Assembly: GCF_017744555.1 (NCBI RefSeq)
Contig: NZ_JAGIBD010000015.1
Coordinates: 1-64,000 of the forward strand
Direction of reading: 5' to 3'
Origin: Cellulomonas sp.
GTDB taxonomy: Bacteria; Actinomycetota; Actinomycetes; Actinomycetales; Cellulomonadaceae
DNA: 64,000 nucleotides
Shown here: positions 52,980-63,109 of the stretch, one piece after another
Layout of the letters: each line of letters starts with the position of its first letter
How positions within the stretch are numbered: the stretch's first letter is position 1
Translations under genes and position numbers: made by a program
Notes under the pieces: generated by a model
Database searches by the model: none
Told to the model about the DNA's origin: nothing
Seen by the model: only the letters and a program-made list of their open reading frames with translations

Positions 52980-54475
52980 CCGTTCCCGAGTACACCACCG
53001 GCGACCGCACGGCCGTCGTCCGGCCCGGGTTCGTCGCGCTCGTCGGGCCCGGGGTCGACGACGACGCGGTCCGCGCGCTGTGGGACGCGGCCGGCGACGG
53101 TGTCGTCGGCGCGCTCGCCGTGCTCGCACGCGACGGCCTGACGGGCCTGCCGTCCTTCGCGCTCGTGGCCGTGACCGGCCGGCGCGTGCACGTCGCGCTG
53201 CGGGGCGACGTCGAGGTCGTGCTGACCGGCGAGTCCGACCAGGTGCTGCACGCGGGCGAGGTCAGCACGTGGAGCGAGCGGACCGTCGACGGCGTCGCCG
53301 AGGTCAGCCTGCGCGTCTCCGGCGTCGAGGCCGACGGCTCCGCCCTGCCCGTCACGGACGGTGTCGTGCGGGCCGCCGAGGTGTGGGTCGCGCTGGAGGA
53401 CGTCGAGGTGCCGCCCGTCGTGGACGACGCGCCCGTCGCCGCACTGCCGGCCGTCCCCGCAGCGCCGGCGGTGGTCGTCGCGCCCGCCGTGATCGACGTG
53501 CCGGTGCTCGACGCGCCTGCGCTCGACGTGCCGGTGCTCGACGCGCCTGTGCCCGACGGGCCTCAGCTCGACGTACCGGAGCTCGACGTGCCTGGGCCCG
53601 ACCGGCCGACGGTGCCCGAGGACGAGGAAGCCGCGGGCGTCGCTCTCGTCGACGCGTCCGCGCCCGCCGAGGAGGAGTCGCCGGTCGAGGACCTCCGCGC
53701 GGACGAGCCCGCCGAGCCGGTGCAGGACCCGGAGCCCGACGTCGCCGACGAGCCCGAGCCCGTCAGCAGCTGGTCCGGCGAGACCGACCCCACCGGGGAC
53801 GACGACGTCCCGGCTGCCGGCGACGAGCTGCTCGACGACGGACCGGGCGCGGCCGACCTCGCGGAGGTCGTCGCGGCGGCGGAGTCGTTCCTCGCCGGTC
53901 CGCGGCACGCCGCACCCCACCGGGTCATCGACGTCCCGGACGCCCTCGACGTCCCGCGCGCCGCAGAACCGACCGCTGCCGCCCCCACGGCGGAACCGAC
54001 GCTGGGCGCGGCCTCCGCCGACGACCACGACGGCCTGACGATCCTGTCGAGCGACCTCGCGGCGATCCGCGACCAGCTCCCGTCGTGGGCGTCGGACGAG
54101 GTCCCCGGCCCGTTCGCCGTGCCGGCAGCGGTCGAGCCGGCGCGGATCGTGCTGTCCACGGGCCTCGTCGTGAGCCTCGACCGGGCCGTGCTGCTCGGTC
54201 GTGCGCCGCAGGTGGCCCGCGTGACGAACCGCGAGCTGCCGCGTCTCGTCACGGTGCCCAGCCCGCAGCAGGACATCTCCCGCACGCACGCCGAGGTCCG
54301 CGCGGAGGGTGACCACGTGCTCGTCACCGACCTGGACTCGACGAACGGCGTGCACGTCTCGCGCCCGGGCGAGGGCGCGCGTCGGCTGCACCCCGGCGAG
54401 GCGAGCGTCGTGGGCGCCGGCGAGGTCGTCGACCTCGGCGACGGCGTGACGTTCACCGTGGAGCGGGGTTCGTGA
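52976..54475 (+). CDS. FHA-domain protein with a repetitive acidic middle
   Basis: A 499-residue protein. The N-terminal 145 residues are a beta-rich domain with no name I can give (FVALVGPGVDDDAVRALWD, RRVHVALRGDVEVVL). The middle (about 145-370) is acidic and Pro-rich with pentad repeats. The C-terminal forkhead-associated domain (about 390-495) binds phosphothreonine peptides: VSLDRAVLLGRAP, DISRTHAEVRAEGDHVLVTDLDSTNGVHV, GDGVTFTVERGS; Arg, Ser and His of the binding pocket are present. It is probably a substrate or adaptor of the kinase encoded next. ATGA and GTGA overlaps join it to both neighbours. Confidence 0.9.
   Translation: MTVPEYTTGDRTAVVRPGFVALVGPGVDDDAVRALWDAAGDGVVGALAVLARDGLTGLPSFALVAVTGRRVHVALRGDVEVVLTGESDQVLHAGEVSTWSERTVDGVAEVSLRVSGVEADGSALPVTDGVVRAAEVWVALEDVEVPPVVDDAPVAALPAVPAAPAVVVAPAVIDVPVLDAPALDVPVLDAPVPDGPQLDVPELDVPGPDRPTVPEDEEAAGVALVDASAPAEEESPVEDLRADEPAEPVQDPEPDVADEPEPVSSWSGETDPTGDDDVPAAGDELLDDGPGAADLAEVVAAAESFLAGPRHAAPHRVIDVPDALDVPRAAEPTAAAPTAEPTLGAASADDHDGLTILSSDLAAIRDQLPSWASDEVPGPFAVPAAVEPARIVLSTGLVVSLDRAVLLGRAPQVARVTNRELPRLVTVPSPQQDISRTHAEVRAEGDHVLVTDLDSTNGVHVSRPGEGARRLHPGEASVVGAGEVVDLGDGVTFTVERGS
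53495..53614 (+). repeat. 15-bp pentad repeats in the FHA protein gene
   Basis: About eight DxPxL-like pentads in a row: DVPVL, DAPAL, DVPVL, DAPVP, DGPQL, DVPEL, DVPGP, DRPTV. The first four form a 30-bp unit repeated twice at DNA level. Confidence 0.8.
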
Positions 54476-56067
54476 CCGCACGCCGCGAAGCCTCGACGCC
54501 GCCCCGCCTCCCGGGGTACGAGTACGTGCGCGTGCTCGGACTCGGGGGGTTCGCGGACGTCTTCCTGTACGAGCAGGAGCTCCCGCGGCGGGAGGTCGCG
54601 GTCAAGGTGCTCCTGGCGGGCAGCCTCGACGACGACGTGCGCAGCCGTTTCCAGACCGAGGCCAACCTCATGGCCCGGCTCTCGCACCACCCCTCGATCG
54701 TCACGATCCATCAGGCCGACATCGCGGCCGACGGGCGTCCGTACCTCGTCATGGAGTACTGCTCGCGGCCCGGCCTGGCCGAGCGGTACCGCCAGGAGCG
54801 GATCTCGGTCGCCGAGTCGCTGCGCATCGGCATCCGGCTGTCCGCGGCCATCGAGACGGCGCACCGTGCGGGCATCCTGCACCGCGACATCAAGCCCGCG
54901 AACGTCCTCACCACCGACTTCGGCTGGCCCGCGCTCACCGACTTCGGGATCGCGGCGACGACCGGAGGCGTGGGCGCGACCGTCGGGATGTCGATCCCGT
55001 GGTCGCCGCCCGAGCTGCTCGGCGAGCACCCCACGGGTGACGAGCGGTCGGACGTCTACTCGCTCGCGGCGACGATCTACTCGCTGCTCGCCGGCCGGAC
55101 CCCGTTCGAGATCCCCGGCGGCCAGAACGGGGCGCAGCAGCTGGTCGCGCGCATCGAGCGCAGCCCGCTGCCGCCCACGGGGCGCGACGACGTGCCGTAC
55201 GACCTGCAGGCGCTCCTCGAGCGGGCGATGTCGAAGCATCCCGCGCGCCGGCACCCGTCGGCCGCGGCCGTCGGCCGTGCGCTGCAGCAGATCGAGGCCG
55301 ACCTGCGCCTGCCGGTGACGCCGCTGGACCTGCTCGACGACCTCGACGAGACCGCTCCACCCGCGACGATCACCGCCCCGGACGCGCCCGAACGTGACGA
55401 CGCCACGCGGCTGCGCTCGATCGTGACCGTCCAGCCGACCGTCCCGACGCCGCCGCCTCCTGCCCCCGTCGTGCGCGTCGCGCCGCCCGTGGTCGCGACG
55501 ACGCCGGGGGACGACGACGCGACCCGCCTGCGCCCGGTCGTCACGGTCGCCCCCGTCACCGACACACGCACGGCGAACCCGTCGCCCGAGGCCGTGCCCC
55601 TCGTCGTCGACCCCGGCGACCCGCGGCGTGCCCGCGGCGCTCGCCGCACGCGCCTCGTCGTGGGCTCGGTCTCCGCGCTCGTCGTGGCCGGCGCCGCCGT
55701 CGCGATCGCGCTCAACGCGTCCGACGACGACCCGGGGACCTCGACGCCGCCCGGCGCGACGCAGGACTTCACGGACGGCACGCAGGACGACGACGGCGCC
55801 GACGCGCCGGTCCCGTCGCCGCACTCGCTCGCGGGCACCCGCCAGGCCGACGGGTCCGTGGTGTTCACGTGGGAGAACCCGGCGCCGCAGGACGGCGACC
55901 GCTACCTGTGGGGCGTGCTGAGCGCCACGGGCGAGCCCACGCTGGAGATCGTCGACGTGCCGACCGTGACGGTCCCGGCGGCGTCGGGCGAGGTCTGCAT
56001 CGAGGTGTCGATCGTCCGGGCCAACCGGCAGGCGTCGGCGACCCCGGCCCAGGGGTGCGCACCGTGA
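54472..56067 (+). CDS. Membrane serine/threonine protein kinase (PknB-like)
   Basis: A 531-residue transmembrane kinase. The catalytic domain has a glycine loop LGLGGFADVF (residues about 22-31), the Lys of VAVKVL (about 45), catalytic loop HRDIKPANVL (about 138-147), DFG (about 157) and SIPWSPPE in place of APE. A Thr/Pro-rich linker contains two DDATRLR repeats that could be phosphorylation sites or FHA targets. One membrane segment (about 394-414) is followed by an extracytoplasmic tail of about 115 residues with an FN3-like beta pattern (SVVFTWENPAPQDGDRYLWGV). There are no PASTA repeats. The GTG overlaps the FHA stop, and its own stop overlaps the surface-protein GTG. Confidence 0.94.
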   Translation: MTARREASTPPRLPGYEYVRVLGLGGFADVFLYEQELPRREVAVKVLLAGSLDDDVRSRFQTEANLMARLSHHPSIVTIHQADIAADGRPYLVMEYCSRPGLAERYRQERISVAESLRIGIRLSAAIETAHRAGILHRDIKPANVLTTDFGWPALTDFGIAATTGGVGATVGMSIPWSPPELLGEHPTGDERSDVYSLAATIYSLLAGRTPFEIPGGQNGAQQLVARIERSPLPPTGRDDVPYDLQALLERAMSKHPARRHPSAAAVGRALQQIEADLRLPVTPLDLLDDLDETAPPATITAPDAPERDDATRLRSIVTVQPTVPTPPPPAPVVRVAPPVVATTPGDDDATRLRPVVTVAPVTDTRTANPSPEAVPLVVDPGDPRRARGARRTRLVVGSVSALVVAGAAVAIALNASDDDPGTSTPPGATQDFTDGTQDDDGADAPVPSPHSLAGTRQADGSVVFTWENPAPQDGDRYLWGVLSATGEPTLEIVDVPTVTVPAASGEVCIEVSIVRANRQASATPAQGCAP

Positions 56068-59000
56068 GCTGGCAGGCGCTGAGGTCCCGGACCACGAAGA
56101 CCGCCGCCGTGGTGACGGTGCCCGTGGTCGTCGCCGTGCTGGCGCTCGTGCACCCGGGCTTCCCGCTCGCGCGCCTCGACCTCAACGACGGCGCGGTCTG
56201 GCTGACCGCGACGAGCCAGCTCAAGGTCGGCCGGTTCAACGTGCCGGTCGAGGAGCTCAACGCGGGTCTCGTGACCGACGGTGCCGCGTTCGACGTGCTG
56301 CAGGACGAGGGTGACGTGCTGCTCGCCGAGCAGGACACGGTCTCGGTCGTGGACCCGGCGAACGTCGAGCTGACCACGCCGGTCGCCGCTCCGGGCATGG
56401 TGCCGTCGATGGCGGCCGGCACCGTGGCCCTCGTCGACGACGCGGGCGACGCGTGGATCCGCCCCTTCGCGCGCTTCGGCGGCCTGAGCGTGGCGCAGGA
56501 GCGGCCGGACCTCGCGCTCGGCGACGGCGGCGCCGTCGTGGTCGCGCGTTCCGGTGCGGCGTTCGGCGTCGCGCCGAAGGACGGTGCCGTCACTCGGGTC
56601 GAGGTGTCGTCCGGCGAACCGCAGCTCGAGGAGGTCGGGTCGGTCGGCGCGGGGGACGTCGACCAGCTGACGGCCGTCGGCGACGAGCCCGTCGTCCTGT
56701 CGGGCAGCACGCTGCGCACCCTGCACGGCACCGTCGAGCTCACCGGCGAGGGCCTCACGCTGCAGCAGCCCGGCCCCGAGGCGTCGAGCGTGCTGGTCGC
56801 GAGCCGGACGGCGCTGCTCGAGGTGCCCCTCGGGGGCGGCGAGGTCGTCGAGCACGAGACCGGTGGCGACGGCGCCCCGGCGGCCCCCGTGCGCGTGGGG
56901 CGGTGCGCACACGGCGCGTGGGCGTCGTCGCAGGGGTCCTACGCGGAGCTGTGCGACGGCAAGGACCCGCGCGTCGAGAACCTCCAGGACATGTCGTCGT
57001 CCGACGTCCTGAAGTTCCGCGTCAACCGGCAGATGGTCGTGCTCAACGACACGCTGCGTGGCCGCCTCTGGATGCCGTTGCAGGACACGGACCTGCGGGT
57101 GCCCAACTGGAAGGACATCGTCCCGGAGGAGGAGCCCGAGGAGTCGGACGAGGAGTCCGAGAGCCCGGACACCACCCAGGAGCTCGTCACCGAGTGCACC
57201 GACCAGTCGGCGCCGCCCACCGCGGCGGACGACGACTTCGGGGTGCGGCCCGGCCGGACCACGATCCTGCCGGTCATCGACAACGACTCGTCGTCCGACT
57301 GCGGCATCCTCGCGATCTCCCAGTTCGACCCGGTGCCGGCGGAGTTCGGTCACCTGGAGTCGATCTACGGCGGCCGCGCACTGCAGGTCGTCGTCGCGTC
57401 GGGCGCCACCGGCACCGTCGACATCACCTACACGATCACCGACGGGCGTGGCCAGAGCCCGCCGTCGACCGCGCACGTGCGGCTCACCGTCCGCGGTGAC
57501 GGAGAGCAGGGCGCTCCCGTCCAGATCCGCACCGGGTCGGTCGAGGTCGAGCAGGGCGGTCAGGTCGAGCACGACGCGCTGGCCGACTTCGTCGACCCCG
57601 ACGGCGACGACCTGCTGCTCGTCGGCGCGACGGCCGACCCGTCCGCGGGCTCGGTGCAGTTCCGCCAGGACGGCGCCGTGACGTTCAAGGCGGACGGCAC
57701 GAACCTCGGCACCACGCGCGTGACGCTGCAGGTGTCGGACGGCACGCAGACCGTCGACGGCACCCTCGACGTCCAGGTGCGTCCCACCGGCTCGCTCAAG
57801 CCTCAGATCGACCCCGTGCACGCCGTGACGTACGTCAACCAGCCGGTCACCGTGAACCCGCTCGGCGCCGTCCGCAGCACGGGTCGCGAGCCCGCGCGGC
57901 TCGCGAGCGTGGACGACGTCGTGGGCGCGACGGTCGACGCGGACCTCACCGCGGGCACCTTCACGTTCCAGGCGGCCCGCGCCGGCACCTACTACGTGCC
58001 GTTCGTCATCGCGGCGCCGCCCCAGCAGGCCACGGGCCTGGCACGCGTCGACGTGCGCGAGTGGCCCGAGCAGGCCGAGCCGCCCGTCGCCGTCCGCGAC
58101 CTGGCGCTCCTGCCCGCCGGCGGCGAGGTGACGGTCGATCCCCTCGACAACGACAGCGACCCCGCGGGCAAGGTGCTCGTGCTGCTCTCGGTCGACGGCG
58201 GCGACGCCGCGGGCCTGAAGGTCGCCGTCCTCGACCACCACCTCGTGCAGGTCCGCGCCCAGCGCACGCTCGACGGTCCGGTCGCGCTGCGGTACGTGGT
58301 GTCGAACGGCGCCGCCGAGGCCGTCGGCGAGATCGTCGTCCACCCCGTGCCGCCCGCCGCGACGTCGCAGCCCCCGGTCGTCAAGGACGTCGAGGTGAGC
58401 GTGCGCACCGGGGGCGTCGTGACCATCCCGGTGCTGGACTCGGCGTACGACCCCGACGGCGACCACCTCACGCTCGAGCGCCAGCTCGCCGAGCCCCTCG
58501 GTCCCGGTGAGGGCCTGCTCTTCGTCTCGGGCGACGTGCTGCGGTACCAGGCGCCGGACTCCCCGTTGACCGCCCACGCGACGTTCTCGGTCCGGGACGC
58601 GACGGGCAACCAGACCGCCGCCCAGGTCACGGTGCGCGTGCACGCCTCGGACGCGGCGACGAAGGCCCCGCCGCGGCCGCGCGACCTCGTGGGGCGCGTG
58701 TTCGCCGGTGACACGGTCCGCATCGACGTCCCCCTCGTCGGGATCGACCCCGACGGCGACGGGGTCACGCTGCTCGGCGTCGCGCAGGCGCCCGTGCACG
58801 GTCGCGTCACGACAGTCGGCGCCGACTACCTGCTCTACGAGTCGCTCCCGGGCGAGTCCGGGACCGACACGTTCACGTACGCGGTCGAGGACTGGGCAGG
58901 TCAGCGCGCCGTCGCGACGATCCGCGTCGGCATCGCCAAGCGGCCCACGGGGGCGGCGAGCGTGGTCGCGCGTGACGACGCGGTCACCGTGCGGCCCGGT

Positions 59001-62000
59001 CAGACGATCGAGGTCCGGGTGCTGGCCAACGACGTCGACTCCAGCGGTGCCGAGCTCGGGCTCGCGTCGGAGCTCGAGATGCCGGAGGGCACGGACGCCA
59101 AGGTCGACAGCCGGCGGATCATCGTGCACGCGCCGGACGAGCCGACCGTCATCCAGATCGCGTACACCGCGCAGAACGCCCGCGGCGGTCGCGACTCGGC
59201 CATCCTCACGATCACGGTCACGGACGACGCCCCGGTGCTGCCACCGATCGCGCGCGACGTCGTGGTCCCGGCGACCGACACGATCGGACGGTCCGACGTC
59301 TCCGTCGACGTGCTGGCCGTCGCGCAGAACCCCAGCGGTCCGCTGAGCGACCTCGAGGTGTCCGTGCCGAAGGCGGTCGCCGACGTCGCGCAGGTCACGC
59401 CCGACGGCCACGTGCTCGTCACGCTCGTCGACCACACCCAGACGCTGCCCTACCTGCTGACCAACACGACCGCACCGGAGGCGACGTCGGCCTCGTCGTA
59501 CGCGTTCATCACGGTGCCGGCGCTCGGGTTCTTCCCCCCGACGGTGCGGCGCAACGCGCCCGAGCTGCGCGTCGCCACGGGTGAGAAGCTCGTCATCCCG
59601 CTCGACGAGCAGGTCAAGGTCGCGCCCGGAAAGCAGGCATCGGTCAAGGACCCGGCCGGGGTCACGGCCACGAAGTCGGACGGCACGGTCCTGGTGGCGG
59701 ACGACCACACGCTGCAGTTCACGTCCGCGCCCGGCTACGCGGGTCCCGCGTCGATCTCGCTCGAGGTCACCGACGCCGCGGGGCCCGGCGACACGAGCGC
59801 GAACTCGTCGTTCATCACGCTGCCCATCGAGGTGTACGCGGTCGACGACCACCCGCCCACGTTCACGCCGTCGACGATCGACGTCGCTCCCGGCGAGGCG
59901 CCGATCTCGGTGGACCTGCGCTCGTTCACGACCGGCCCCGAGGGCCAGACCTCGAACGACGACCGGTACACGTACCAGGTCGCCTCCGCGATCCCGGACG
60001 GCTTCGTGGTCGACCTCGACAAGAGCGTCCTCAAGGTGTCTGCGGACGTCCACACCCCGAAGGGCCGCACCGACGAGCTCAAGCTCCGGATCGGCTACGG
60101 GCGCACGGGCTCGCTCGACGCGACCGTCGCGCTGCGCGTCATCGCGAGCACGCGTGCGGTGGCCCGCGTCGACGCCCAGGAGCAGACGGGCGTCGAAGGC
60201 CGTGAGACGACGTTCGACGTGCTCGCGCACGCCTGGAACCCGTTCCCCGAGCCGCTCTCGGTCATCAACGCGACCGTGGAGACGCCCGGGGCGGGCACGG
60301 CGACGACGTCCGGCGGCTCCGTGAACGTCCGGCCGGCCGTCGGGTTCATCGGCCGCATGGTCACGCGGGTGCGCGTCCGCGACGTCACGGGCGACCCCGA
60401 CCGCGAGGTCGAGGCGCGCATGACCGTCGTGGTCCGGGGGCGCCCGGCCCAGCCGAACGCGCCGAGGGTCCTCGAGGTGCGGGACCGGACGGTCGTGCTC
60501 CAGTGGGACGCCCCCGACAACCGGGGCGCCGAGATCACGGGGTACAAGGTCGTCGCGAGCCCGGGCGGCATCGTCCGGCAGTGCGCGAGCACCACGTGCA
60601 CGATCGACAACCTCACCAACGACGTCGAGTACACGTTCACCGTCGCGGCGCAGAACGCGGTCGACCTGTCCGACCCGAGCAGCCCGTCCGCGCCGGCCCG
60701 CCCGGACGCCGTACCGGACGCGCCGGGTGCACCGACGCTCGAGTTCGGCGACAAGTCGATCACCGCGACGTGGACGCAGCCGACGTCGCCCGGGTCGCCC
60801 GTCACCAGCTACACGGTCGAGATCTCGCCGCTCCCTGTCGCGGGGGTGGGCTCGATGACCGTGGCGTCGCCGCGCGCGACGTTCACGGGCCTGCGCAACG
60901 GCACGGCGTACACGGTCCGGGTACGTGCCCACAACAAGGCGCCCGACCCGAGCTCGTGGGGCCCCTTCTCGCAGCCCATGGCACCCGCGGCGGTGCCCGA
61001 CCCCCCGGCGGTGACCGCGACCCGCAGCACGACCGGCTGGTTCGGCGACGCCCGCATCGACGTCGCGTGGACGCCGCCGGCGAACAACGGCGACGCGATC
61101 CAAGGTTACGAGGTGTCCGTCGACGGCGGCGCGCCCGTGGCGCTCGGTGCCGACGTCACGACGTTTGCGATCGCGCCGGCGCAGCGGGGTCACCAGTACC
61201 AGGTCACGGTCCGCGCCAGGAACAAGGCGGGCTGGTCCGGGTACGGGTCGACGACCGGTGAGAGCTGGAGCGCGCCGACCGCACCCCAGGCCGTCACGCT
61301 CGCCGTCCCCGCGGGCGACGCGCCCGGCTGGGGCCAGGGGCGCGTCGACCTCACGTGGCAGGCGCCCGCGGAGACCGGCGGTGCGGGCATCACGATCGCC
61401 CGCTACGTCGTCACGGGTCCGGGGTACAGCACCGAGGTGCCCGGGTCCGCCCGGTCGCTGCGCATCGAGGGCCTCGCGGCGGGCACCGCCGGTCCGTACA
61501 CCGTGACGGCCGTGAGCTCGCGCGACCTGCCGAGCGACCCGGCGTCGTCGAACACCATCGCGGTCCGGACCGCGCCGCAGAAGCCTGTCGCGTCCGCCTC
61601 GAGCGCCGGCGTGGACCAGGTGAACCTTGCGTTCTCGGACGGCGCCGACGGCGGCTCGGCGATCACGGCCCGCGAGTACGACGTCAACGGGACCGTCACG
61701 ACGACGCGGCCCGACTCGCCGTACACGTCGTCCACGCGGGTCGACGCGCGGTTCCGCGTGCGCAACGCGATCGGCTGGAGCGAGTGGTCGGACACGGCGT
61801 CCGCGCAGCCGGGCCAGCCGACGGCCCCCGGCGCCCCGACGATCAGCGTCACCGCGGGGTCGCCGGCCGGCACCGTGACGTTCTCGTGGACCGCGCCCGA
61901 CAGCGACGGCGGGCGTTCGATCAGCCGGTACGACTGGCAGGTCGTCTCGGCCGTCGACGGGCGCTCGCTCGCCGACGGCCGCACCAACGGCACGCCGTCG

Positions 62001-62108
62001 CCGGTCACGGTCGAGGACCTCGACGCCGGTGACGTGCTCATCCGGGTCACCGCCCGCAACTCCGTCGGCAGCGGACCTCCCGCCGAGGCCCGCGCCACCG
62101 TCAGCTGA
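56064..62108 (+). CDS. Giant Ig-like / fibronectin type III surface protein (2,014 residues)
   Basis: A membrane-anchored extracytoplasmic protein. One membrane segment (about residues 12-32) is followed by a beta-rich region of about 320 residues that may form a propeller-like fold (repeated VVDPANVELTTPV and TLRTLHGTVEL motifs), then an acidic run (about 350-375). Next come many Ig/cadherin-like modules with the recurrent FVDPDGDDL (about 510), YDPDGDHL (about 795) and GIDPDGDGV (about 892). The last 550 residues (from about 1460) are about six fibronectin type III domains (VVLQWDAPDNRGAEITGYKV, ITATWTQPTSPGSPVTSYTV, and so on). It sits between a kinase and MoxR/DUF58 genes and is coupled to the kinase stop. 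Likely roles are cell-wall or surface assembly; no enzymatic motif is seen. Confidence 0.9.
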   Translation: MSWQALRSRTTKTAAVVTVPVVVAVLALVHPGFPLARLDLNDGAVWLTATSQLKVGRFNVPVEELNAGLVTDGAAFDVLQDEGDVLLAEQDTVSVVDPANVELTTPVAAPGMVPSMAAGTVALVDDAGDAWIRPFARFGGLSVAQERPDLALGDGGAVVVARSGAAFGVAPKDGAVTRVEVSSGEPQLEEVGSVGAGDVDQLTAVGDEPVVLSGSTLRTLHGTVELTGEGLTLQQPGPEASSVLVASRTALLEVPLGGGEVVEHETGGDGAPAAPVRVGRCAHGAWASSQGSYAELCDGKDPRVENLQDMSSSDVLKFRVNRQMVVLNDTLRGRLWMPLQDTDLRVPNWKDIVPEEEPEESDEESESPDTTQELVTECTDQSAPPTAADDDFGVRPGRTTILPVIDNDSSSDCGILAISQFDPVPAEFGHLESIYGGRALQVVVASGATGTVDITYTITDGRGQSPPSTAHVRLTVRGDGEQGAPVQIRTGSVEVEQGGQVEHDALADFVDPDGDDLLLVGATADPSAGSVQFRQDGAVTFKADGTNLGTTRVTLQVSDGTQTVDGTLDVQVRPTGSLKPQIDPVHAVTYVNQPVTVNPLGAVRSTGREPARLASVDDVVGATVDADLTAGTFTFQAARAGTYYVPFVIAAPPQQATGLARVDVREWPEQAEPPVAVRDLALLPAGGEVTVDPLDNDSDPAGKVLVLLSVDGGDAAGLKVAVLDHHLVQVRAQRTLDGPVALRYVVSNGAAEAVGEIVVHPVPPAATSQPPVVKDVEVSVRTGGVVTIPVLDSAYDPDGDHLTLERQLAEPLGPGEGLLFVSGDVLRYQAPDSPLTAHATFSVRDATGNQTAAQVTVRVHASDAATKAPPRPRDLVGRVFAGDTVRIDVPLVGIDPDGDGVTLLGVAQAPVHGRVTTVGADYLLYESLPGESGTDTFTYAVEDWAGQRAVATIRVGIAKRPTGAASVVARDDAVTVRPGQTIEVRVLANDVDSSGAELGLASELEMPEGTDAKVDSRRIIVHAPDEPTVIQIAYTAQNARGGRDSAILTITVTDDAPVLPPIARDVVVPATDTIGRSDVSVDVLAVAQNPSGPLSDLEVSVPKAVADVAQVTPDGHVLVTLVDHTQTLPYLLTNTTAPEATSASSYAFITVPALGFFPPTVRRNAPELRVATGEKLVIPLDEQVKVAPGKQASVKDPAGVTATKSDGTVLVADDHTLQFTSAPGYAGPASISLEVTDAAGPGDTSANSSFITLPIEVYAVDDHPPTFTPSTIDVAPGEAPISVDLRSFTTGPEGQTSNDDRYTYQVASAIPDGFVVDLDKSVLKVSADVHTPKGRTDELKLRIGYGRTGSLDATVALRVIASTRAVARVDAQEQTGVEGRETTFDVLAHAWNPFPEPLSVINATVETPGAGTATTSGGSVNVRPAVGFIGRMVTRVRVRDVTGDPDREVEARMTVVVRGRPAQPNAPRVLEVRDRTVVLQWDAPDNRGAEITGYKVVASPGGIVRQCASTTCTIDNLTNDVEYTFTVAAQNAVDLSDPSSPSAPARPDAVPDAPGAPTLEFGDKSITATWTQPTSPGSPVTSYTVEISPLPVAGVGSMTVASPRATFTGLRNGTAYTVRVRAHNKAPDPSSWGPFSQPMAPAAVPDPPAVTATRSTTGWFGDARIDVAWTPPANNGDAIQGYEVSVDGGAPVALGADVTTFAIAPAQRGHQYQVTVRARNKAGWSGYGSTTGESWSAPTAPQAVTLAVPAGDAPGWGQGRVDLTWQAPAETGGAGITIARYVVTGPGYSTEVPGSARSLRIEGLAAGTAGPYTVTAVSSRDLPSDPASSNTIAVRTAPQKPVASASSAGVDQVNLAFSDGADGGSAITAREYDVNGTVTTTRPDSPYTSSTRVDARFRVRNAIGWSEWSDTASAQPGQPTAPGAPTISVTAGSPAGTVTFSWTAPDSDGGRSISRYDWQVVSAVDGRSLADGRTNGTPSPVTVEDLDAGDVLIRVTARNSVGSGPPAEARATVS

Positions 62109-62147
62109 CCAGCCCGCACACCCCCTGCACCAAGGAGAACCCCCGTC

Positions 62148-63107
62148 ATGACCCCCGAGCAGAGCACGTGGTTCGCGGAGACCTTCGACGCGCTCGTCTC
62201 GAACGTCGGGCAGGCGCTGCTCGGCAAGGAGCGCACCGTCCGCCTCGCCCTCACGGCGATGATCGCCGAGGGGCACCTGCTGCTCGAGGACGCTCCCGGG
62301 ACGGGCAAGACGTCGCTCGCGAAGGCGCTGGCCGCGACCGTGCAGGGCACGCAGCACCGGATCCAGTTCACGCCCGACCTGCTGCCCTCGGACGTCACGG
62401 GCGTGACGATCTACGACCAGAGCACCCACCGGTTCGACTTCCACCCCGGGCCGATCTTCGCGTCGGTGGTCCTGGCCGACGAGATCAACCGGGCGTCGCC
62501 GAAGACGCAGGCGGCGCTCCTCGAGGTCATGGAGGAGGGCAACGTCACGGTCGACGGCGTGACCCACCCCGTGGGCCGTCCGTTCATGGTGATCGCGACG
62601 CAGAACCCCATCGAGCAGGCGGGCACGTACCGGCTGCCGGAGGCGCAGCTCGACCGGTTCCTCATCAAGACGTCGCTCGGGTACCCGGACCGCGCGTCGG
62701 CGGTCGAGATCCTCGCGGGCGCCAAGGACCGCACGACGAACCTGCAGCCGCGCATCACCACGCAGGCCGTCGGCACGATGGCCGACATCGCGCTCACGGT
62801 GCACGTCGACGCGACGGTGCTCGACTACGTCGCACGGCTCACCGAGGCGACGCGCGACGACCCGCAGACCGCGCTCGGCGCGAGCGTGCGTGGCGGTCTG
62901 GCGCTCGTGCGCTGCGCCAAGGTGTGGGCCGCGTCGCAGGGCCGCGACTACGTGATCCCCGACGACGTCAAGGACCTGGCTCAGCCCGTGCTCGCGCACC
63001 GTCTGGTGCTCGACAGCGAGGCGGAGTTCGCGGGCGTCAAGGCCGGCGACGTCCTCGAGCGGATCCTCGAGCACACCGCGCCGCCGGTGCTGCGGGCGGC
63101 GGTCTGA
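62148..63107 (+). CDS. MoxR-family AAA ATPase
   Basis: A 319-residue cytoplasmic AAA+ chaperone-like ATPase. Walker A is DAPGTGKTS (about residues 47-55), Walker B VVLADEINRASPKTQAALLEVMEE, sensor ATQNPIEQAGTYRLPEAQLDRFL, all typical for MoxR. MoxR proteins act with DUF58 and von Willebrand-type partners in maturing enzyme or surface complexes. AAGGAG lies about 10 bases before the ATG. It starts 39 bases after the surface-protein gene and ends two bases before the DUF58 gene. Confidence 0.95.
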   Translation: MTPEQSTWFAETFDALVSNVGQALLGKERTVRLALTAMIAEGHLLLEDAPGTGKTSLAKALAATVQGTQHRIQFTPDLLPSDVTGVTIYDQSTHRFDFHPGPIFASVVLADEINRASPKTQAALLEVMEEGNVTVDGVTHPVGRPFMVIATQNPIEQAGTYRLPEAQLDRFLIKTSLGYPDRASAVEILAGAKDRTTNLQPRITTQAVGTMADIALTVHVDATVLDYVARLTEATRDDPQTALGASVRGGLALVRCAKVWAASQGRDYVIPDDVKDLAQPVLAHRLVLDSEAEFAGVKAGDVLERILEHTAPPVLRAAV

Positions 63108-63109
63108 GC

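Noticed and set aside
55902..63074. A 2,390-residue open frame on the minus strand opposite the kinase, surface-protein and MoxR genes
   Set aside because: It is the GC-bias shadow of the plus-strand genes: Arg/Asp/Val/His-rich, with no recognisable domain, while the plus-strand frames have clear domains, ribosome sites and overlaps.
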